Assembly (NCBI GenBank): GCA_014584295.1
Contig: JACTNC010000053.1
Location: 124,001-188,000, forward strand
Length of the DNA stretch: 64,000 bases
Direction of reading: 5' to 3'
From: Verrucomicrobiota bacterium
GTDB lineage: Bacteria; Verrucomicrobiota; Verrucomicrobiia; Opitutales; Opitutaceae
Position numbers and translations under genes: made by a program
In this document: positions 59,657-64,000 of the stretch, in pieces
Position numbering within the stretch: the stretch's first letter is position 1
Layout of the letters: every line of letters starts with the position of its first letter
The notes under the pieces: generated by a model
Database searches by the model: none
Seen by the model: only the letters and a program-made list of their open reading frames with translations
Told to the model about the DNA's origin: nothing

Positions 59657-62395
59657 CTAGAATCGAACCGTAAGGGAGACGTCGTATTGCTCCGGCATGA
59701 TATAGGAATAGGTGTAGTCAACGGTGCCATCGAGTTTGTTCACGATTCCGGTTCGACGAGGGGTATCGCCATTCTTCAAGTCGAAGAGGTTTCGTGCACC
59801 GACACGCAAACGCACATCCCTACCCCAGATCTTCTGGTTCCGCATTACATAGGCGCCGACTATGTGTGTTGCTCCGCCGCGATATTCGACGCTGTCCCGG
59901 ACTCCCAACAGGTAGTCCTGCCGCCAGACTCCGTTGATGCCGAGCCTTACCCCGCGCAATAGCGGCAGTGATTCACGCGCAAAACTATAGTCAATCACCC
60001 AGCTTCCTGACCAAGGCGAACCGCGCGGCCCGATGGGCTTGCCCGCCAAATCATTCGAATCAAGGATAAGCTGCGCGTCAGAGATGAGACCAGGATTTTC
60101 ATCTCCACGCGCCTTTGCCTCATCGAGCAACGCACGAAACGTTCCAAAATCGGGGGTAGTCTTCAAACCTACCTTGGCCAGGGTCAGGCGAATCTGAAGT
60201 CCGGTCAATGGCCGGAAGTGCGTTGTGACGTCAAACCCCCGCGATGACTCGGTCGAACGAACCACGTTGACTGGAGACGATTGAAACGTCCTGTAACTTG
60301 GATCCGACGAACTGAGACCATTGGGATTGAAGAGGTCTTCGAGGAGCGCTGCTGAAACATTGTTGGGGGACCACCCATAAGCTGCGTTCTCTCGTGCAAG
60401 ATCGAACACGCCTAGAGAAAAGGCCATACGGCGATTGAAGAACTCTCCCTTCACGCCAATCTCCTTGGAGAGGCCCGTGATGGGTCCGAGGATCTGATTG
60501 TCGAAGGTAATCGCGTCCTGGGCCTTGAATGATGTGGACCATACACCGTAAAGACTGACGTTCTTGTTAAGCGCGACCGTGACACCAGCCGAACCACTGT
60601 CGTGCCCGTAATCGAGATTGGGAATAGAGATGTAGTCACCCGGCTCGGCATCCTTGTAGCGTTTCGGGGGGAGTTGCTGGCCCACTTCGTCGGGATGCCT
60701 GCCCACATACGTGTAGCGGACGTTGTCGTCGTGCCGTATGCCCAAAACTGTCTGTATCCGCCCCTTGAAATAGCTGCCCGTGGCGGAAAGCGCCACTGCC
60801 CAGCTCTCCTCATGATAAGTGTCAGAGTTGTCGTAGGACCACCAACCAGGACGGAACAGTGGCGTGGTTGGAAGGTTCTCGGGGAGGAATTGCTCGAAGA
60901 ACTTAGCCGAATAGAATAGAGGATCATCCAGATAGGCACGGTAACGGATCTGCTCGCTGTTTCGGAGCACCGTTTGGGTTCCGTTGTCGATGCCGGCGTA
61001 GTTCATCAGCCGTATGCGATACTGATCGTGGGACCACACACGATAATCGGCAGAAGCAACCAGTTGCTGCTTCATCCACTTGAACGGCTGCCAGGGCAAT
61101 GCTGCCAGCAGGCGGAACGAATGAATCTCGTCGCCAATAAATTTCCGATTGATCGAGTTAACGTCCATATACGGACGACCGTTGACATCGACAGAAGTCG
61201 CCGCTGCGAAAGACCCGTCATTGCGGTCGGCATTCTGGTTTTGGAAGTTGTAAGCTAACTCGAGATCCAGCTTGCCGATACGCTGTTCTATAAATATTGA
61301 GTGCGTGTTATATGGCCGCGCAAACAAGTCAAAGGTTCCGCGCGTATTTGCGTTCATTGGAAGGCCATGGATGCGCTTGGTGCCGACGGTCGCGCCGCTG
61401 GCGTTGCGCTGGATTACATCGTAATACTGACCTTCGAGCAGGGTAACCGCGGCGCCAGCAGGGCCGTTGGCGGCACTGCGGTCGGCAGCAGGCAACGTGG
61501 TTGCATTGATGATTGTACCGTCGCTTGTGTAATACCAGAAGCCTGTTGTGAATCCGAGCGAACGCGCGGACACTTCACGCACCTGCAGCCCCGTGCGCCC
61601 CCGGTTGTTCTCATACTTCCCGCGGTCGGCCTCGAGCCGAACCTCGGTGTTCTTGAACGGGCGCCAGGTAAGGGCGAGGTGTCCGGCCTTCAGTGCGTAT
61701 GTACTGAAATCCTGAAACGTCTTTTGCTCGCGGTCCACGAGATTGAGCCGGATCGCAAGTCGGTTGGTAATCTTTTGGTTGATATCGACCTGGGCACGAT
61801 AGGCACCTGCAGTACCATATTGGAAATGGGCGGTACCAAAGTTTCGAACCGTCGCGCGCTTTGTCGAAACAGCAGCCTGGCCGCCTGGATCGGTGTCACC
61901 GAACACGAGCGAATTTGAGCCTTTCCCGAAATCCATTCGCTCGACGTTGTATGTGTCCGACGGGATCGGAGAGCGGAAATAGTTTCTAGAGGGATTGGTT
62001 GCAGCCGTGCCACCTGCAGATCGAATCCCGCGGAAGCTAAATGACTCCGCGTCGTTATCGTTCTCCATTTGAAAATCGGCCTGCACTCCGGCGACAAAGC
62101 GACCCACGTCCTCCGCAGTGGCCAAATCGAGGTCTTGAATGAAATCGGACGTGATTGCTTCAATCGAGAACGGCACGTCCTTGAGGGCCTGCCGAGTGCG
62201 ATTGGCCATCAGGGTATCCGTTGCAACCCAAGCTCCCTCTTCCTCCTCACTGACAACGAATGGGCTAAGCGTGACGGTTTCATCGGCGTCGCGCGATGGC
62301 GAATTGTCCGCGCCAGCAGTGCTTTGGGCTGAGACTAACACCGTTAACGAACAGAAAAAGGCAATTGATGAGATTACGGTTACAGGGGTTTTCAT
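59657..62395 (-). CDS. TonB-dependent outer membrane receptor
   Basis: A 912-residue receptor. ATG 62395 starts a signal peptide (VTVISSIAFFCSLTVLVSAQ). Then DETVTLSPFVVSEEE, the Opitutaceae-style TonB-box region, precedes a plug (LKDVPFSIEAITSDFIQDL, DAESFSFRGIRS) and a long beta-barrel ending in the aromatic VSLTVRF. The substrate is not shown; the neighbours (XRE-cupin regulator, DUF4038) suggest a carbohydrate. The frame is open to 62548, but the conserved secretion signal fixes the start. Confidence 0.93.
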   Translation of the reverse strand: MKTPVTVISSIAFFCSLTVLVSAQSTAGADNSPSRDADETVTLSPFVVSEEEEGAWVATDTLMANRTRQALKDVPFSIEAITSDFIQDLDLATAEDVGRFVAGVQADFQMENDNDAESFSFRGIRSAGGTAATNPSRNYFRSPIPSDTYNVERMDFGKGSNSLVFGDTDPGGQAAVSTKRATVRNFGTAHFQYGTAGAYRAQVDINQKITNRLAIRLNLVDREQKTFQDFSTYALKAGHLALTWRPFKNTEVRLEADRGKYENNRGRTGLQVREVSARSLGFTTGFWYYTSDGTIINATTLPAADRSAANGPAGAAVTLLEGQYYDVIQRNASGATVGTKRIHGLPMNANTRGTFDLFARPYNTHSIFIEQRIGKLDLELAYNFQNQNADRNDGSFAAATSVDVNGRPYMDVNSINRKFIGDEIHSFRLLAALPWQPFKWMKQQLVASADYRVWSHDQYRIRLMNYAGIDNGTQTVLRNSEQIRYRAYLDDPLFYSAKFFEQFLPENLPTTPLFRPGWWSYDNSDTYHEESWAVALSATGSYFKGRIQTVLGIRHDDNVRYTYVGRHPDEVGQQLPPKRYKDAEPGDYISIPNLDYGHDSGSAGVTVALNKNVSLYGVWSTSFKAQDAITFDNQILGPITGLSKEIGVKGEFFNRRMAFSLGVFDLARENAAYGWSPNNVSAALLEDLFNPNGLSSSDPSYRTFQSSPVNVVRSTESSRGFDVTTHFRPLTGLQIRLTLAKVGLKTTPDFGTFRALLDEAKARGDENPGLISDAQLILDSNDLAGKPIGPRGSPWSGSWVIDYSFARESLPLLRGVRLGINGVWRQDYLLGVRDSVEYRGGATHIVGAYVMRNQKIWGRDVRLRVGARNLFDLKNGDTPRRTGIVNKLDGTVDYTYSYIMPEQYDVSLTVRF

Positions 62396-62456
62396 AGCGA
62401 GATCGAGAGGAGGATGTGATTTTGGACTCACTGAAGTCGGGCAACAACGAATGCCT

Positions 62457-62484
62457 GTTATGCGAGATAGTGCATTTATGTCAA
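62457..62484 (-). promoter_or_regulatory. candidate promoter of the TonB receptor gene
   Basis: On the minus strand TTGACA (62479-62484) is followed after 16 bases by CATAAC (62457-62462), a perfect -35 with a 4/6 -10, about 60 bases upstream of the receptor ATG. Prediction only. Confidence 0.4.
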
Positions 62485-62631
62485 CTTTGTTCTGGCAAAT
62501 TTTTACCCTGCGGAAACACTCCATGATGTGCTCCATTCGGATTCGCATTCGACCTCGTACGGCTTCCCCGCGCTCTCACGTGCCCACAAACCCATTGTCA
62601 TTGCGAACCAATACGCCTCTTGATCGATCTC

Positions 62632-63303
62632 ATGTCACTATCCACTCCAAGTGCCCCCTCCCTCAGCCAGACCAAACTGGTCCGCGCGCCCGTGCGACCG
62701 CCTGCGATGGTCGAGATCCTGGTTGCGCGGCGGATGGCGGCGTTGCGCAAGGAAAACAGGCTCACGTTGCGTGAGGTCTCCGAACGCACGGGCATTTCCG
62801 CCACGTACCTGAATCGCGTAGAGCGACAGAAAACACCGATCAACATTGCCAATCTCGAGAAAGTAGCCGCCGCCTATGGCGTTTCGCTCGGCAGCTTCTT
62901 CGAGGCGGAGGATGCGGCACGTCCTCTCGTTGTAACCCGTGGTGGACAGGGCAAACGGGTGCGTTTCCGCGGGAAAGGCGGCTTTCGGGTCGAACTCCTG
63001 GCTGAACCGAAGAAGGGAAAGCTGATGGAGCCCCTGCTCGTCGACCTCTCCTCCGCCCAGATCCAAGTGCCGCTCCAGTCACACCCCGGGCAGGAATTCA
63101 ACTACATTCTGGAGGGCCGCTGTATCTTTATTTATGGCAAGGACCACATCGAACTTAATGCCGGCGATTCGGTATATTTCGATGCAACCGTTCCTCATGT
63201 ATGTCGGGCGATTCCGGAGGTTCCCAGTCGCATGTTGGCAATCGTCGCCTCTCCAGACTATCCCTTGCACGGCAATATCGCGGTGCTGCTGGATGCAAAC
63301 TAG
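62632..63303 (+). CDS. XRE-family regulator with cupin domain
   Basis: A 223-residue regulator. After a variable lead comes a helix-turn-helix of the XRE type (LTLREVSERTGISATYLNRVE, then NIANLEKVAAAYGVSLGSFF), then a cupin sensor domain (PGQEFNYILEGRCIF, LNAGDSVYFDATVPHVCRAI) in the second half. Such proteins bind a small ligand through the cupin. ATG 62632 is used; a TTG four codons earlier is possible. It is divergent from the TonB receptor gene, with 236 bases between, so likely controls that receptor or the DUF4038 gene. Confidence 0.9.
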   Translation: MSLSTPSAPSLSQTKLVRAPVRPPAMVEILVARRMAALRKENRLTLREVSERTGISATYLNRVERQKTPINIANLEKVAAAYGVSLGSFFEAEDAARPLVVTRGGQGKRVRFRGKGGFRVELLAEPKKGKLMEPLLVDLSSAQIQVPLQSHPGQEFNYILEGRCIFIYGKDHIELNAGDSVYFDATVPHVCRAIPEVPSRMLAIVASPDYPLHGNIAVLLDAN

Positions 63304-63667
63304 AACCTCCAGCTTCGTTGCGCCCGTCAGGCAGGTGCGAGGTTTCAAGTCAACCTGGCGCGATTGGTTCTATGGCTTGAGCATTGATCGGGACGTGTCG
63401 CCCAGCCCTAATACTGCGAATCCGACAATGTCATGGCGGACTCGCCATGCAAAGAACCTGATCGCTGTCCGTACGATCGGAAGCCCTCCATTGCTGAGCC
63501 GTTATTCTATTGAGCAGCTTGCCGGATTCATTTCCGGGGAAAGGTTTCTGGAGCTTTGTCTTCCGCGCTGCCTCTGACCGCTACATTCTACGACCTCCCA
63601 ATAGGTAAACCATAGGCAAACGAGCCGAGACCGATGATTCCCCGGGCAAATTTTTGAAATATCCTGT
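63304..63667. other. 364-base gap before the DUF4038 gene
   Basis: The one feature I see is a perfect inverted repeat CATGGCG-gact-CGCCATG at 63432-63449, without a T tract. A frame running through it from the regulator gene looks like a shadow. The stretch presumably holds the promoter for the next gene; no clear -35/-10 was found. Confidence 0.3.
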
Positions 63668-64000
63668 ATGAAGCACCATCTGACACTTCTGTTTGGTATC
63701 CTCGTATTGGCCGTCGGCACTTTCGCCGAACCCCTGCCTCCACTGCGAATCGCGTCCAACCAGCGTTTCTTTGTGGACGGCCAGGAGCGGCCCATCTTTA
63801 TCCTTGGAGATACCGCATGGGCGCTCGTCATGCGACTCAAGCGGGAAGAGATCACAGCCTATCTCGAACATCGTCGCAGCCAGGGTTTCAATGCCATTGC
63901 CGTGGTCATCTACGCGCCGGCCAACACCGAGATCGTGCATTCAAGCCTCAATGCCTATGGGCACGCTCCCTTTGCTACCGTGGATGGCCATCTCGATCCG
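63668..64000 (+). CDS. DUF4038 / apiosidase-like secreted protein (3' truncated)
   Basis: The gene begins at ATG 63668 and runs in frame through the right edge; 111 codons are visible. A signal peptide (HHLTLLFGILVLAVGTFA, cleavage near AEP) is followed by RFFVDGQERPIFILGDTAW and TAYLEHRRSQGFNAIAVVIY, the hallmark N-terminal strands of the DUF4038 domain, seen in GH140 apiosidase-like and related (beta/alpha)8 glycosidases. It would act outside the cytoplasm on a plant cell-wall-type polysaccharide, by family knowledge. Neighbours are a TonB receptor and an XRE-cupin regulator. Confidence 0.8.
   Translation, partial: MKHHLTLLFGILVLAVGTFAEPLPPLRIASNQRFFVDGQERPIFILGDTAWALVMRLKREEITAYLEHRRSQGFNAIAVVIYAPANTEIVHSSLNAYGHAPFATVDGHLDP

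Noticed and set aside
63134-63577. 147-residue plus-strand frame overlapping the XRE-cupin gene end
   Set aside because: Shares the region with a conserved cupin domain in another frame; cysteine/arginine-rich with no pattern.

Overview
The window (about 60% GC, densely coded) looks like chromosome from a Verrucomicrobiota bacterium close to Opitutaceae. This is an inference from gene types, not a search. The pointers are a PVC-style membrane dehydrogenase with HEAT repeats and a cytochrome c domain, a TonB receptor with a long acidic plug-side leader of the Opitutaceae kind, a eukaryote-like type II glutamine synthetase, generally weak Shine-Dalgarno sites, and DUF2264 and DUF4038 sugar-related proteins. 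Most of the window is core metabolism and information processing, with accessory material near 58-59.5 kb and 59.6-64 kb.

Layout. 1-4.5 kb: 3' part of a PVC dehydrogenase/cytochrome c/ThuA fusion, then a Tm-1-like (UPF0261) protein. 4.5-11.2 kb: gltX-mgsA, an M14 carboxypeptidase, a large six-hairpin glycosidase-like protein and glgA. 11.4-14.6 kb: a tight operon of a ParA ATPase, two ABC-2 permeases and RNase III. 14.7-24.3 kb: an AsmA-like protein and a MarR-headed RND efflux operon (marR, adaptor, pump, tolC). 24.4-29.3 kb: tkt, rplS, trmD, rpsP and ychF, with clear terminators. 29.4-34.3 kb: DUF2264, a DegT aminotransferase, fused cobA-hemD and hemC. 34.4-37.3 kb: ilvC, ilvN, tRNA-Val and asd. 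37.3-43.8 kb: an L,D-transpeptidase, a DinG-like helicase, a TPR protein, monomeric isocitrate dehydrogenase and a beta carbonic anhydrase. 43.9-48.1 kb: a secreted VWA protein, an SDR oxidoreductase and glutamine synthetase II. 48.4-50.0 kb: a minimal kinase-like protein, a PP2C phosphatase and a gamma-glutamylcyclotransferase-like protein in one overlapping operon. 50.1-57.8 kb: dnaX with a frameshift site, glgP, mutL and argH. 57.9-59.5 kb: a small secreted protein, a PIN/RHH toxin-antitoxin-like pair, the tail of a probable integrase and tRNA-Arg. 59.6-64 kb: a TonB receptor, a divergent XRE-cupin regulator, and the start of a DUF4038 (apiosidase-like) secreted protein that runs off the window.

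The most interesting points are these: (i) a dnaX run of nine A residues whose -1 frame continues in frame for 167 codons, giving gamma (399 aa) and tau (565 aa); (ii) a 143-residue kinase-like protein overlapping a PP2C gene; (iii) an RND pump with about 70 extra residues containing two predicted membrane segments just before TM7; (iv) a MutL whose C-terminal endonuclease metal motifs are all eroded; (v) asd and an L,D-transpeptidase gene whose divergent start codons are one base apart; and (vi) an integrase scar at tRNA-Arg. No CRISPR array, rRNA, complete transposase or phage gene was seen.
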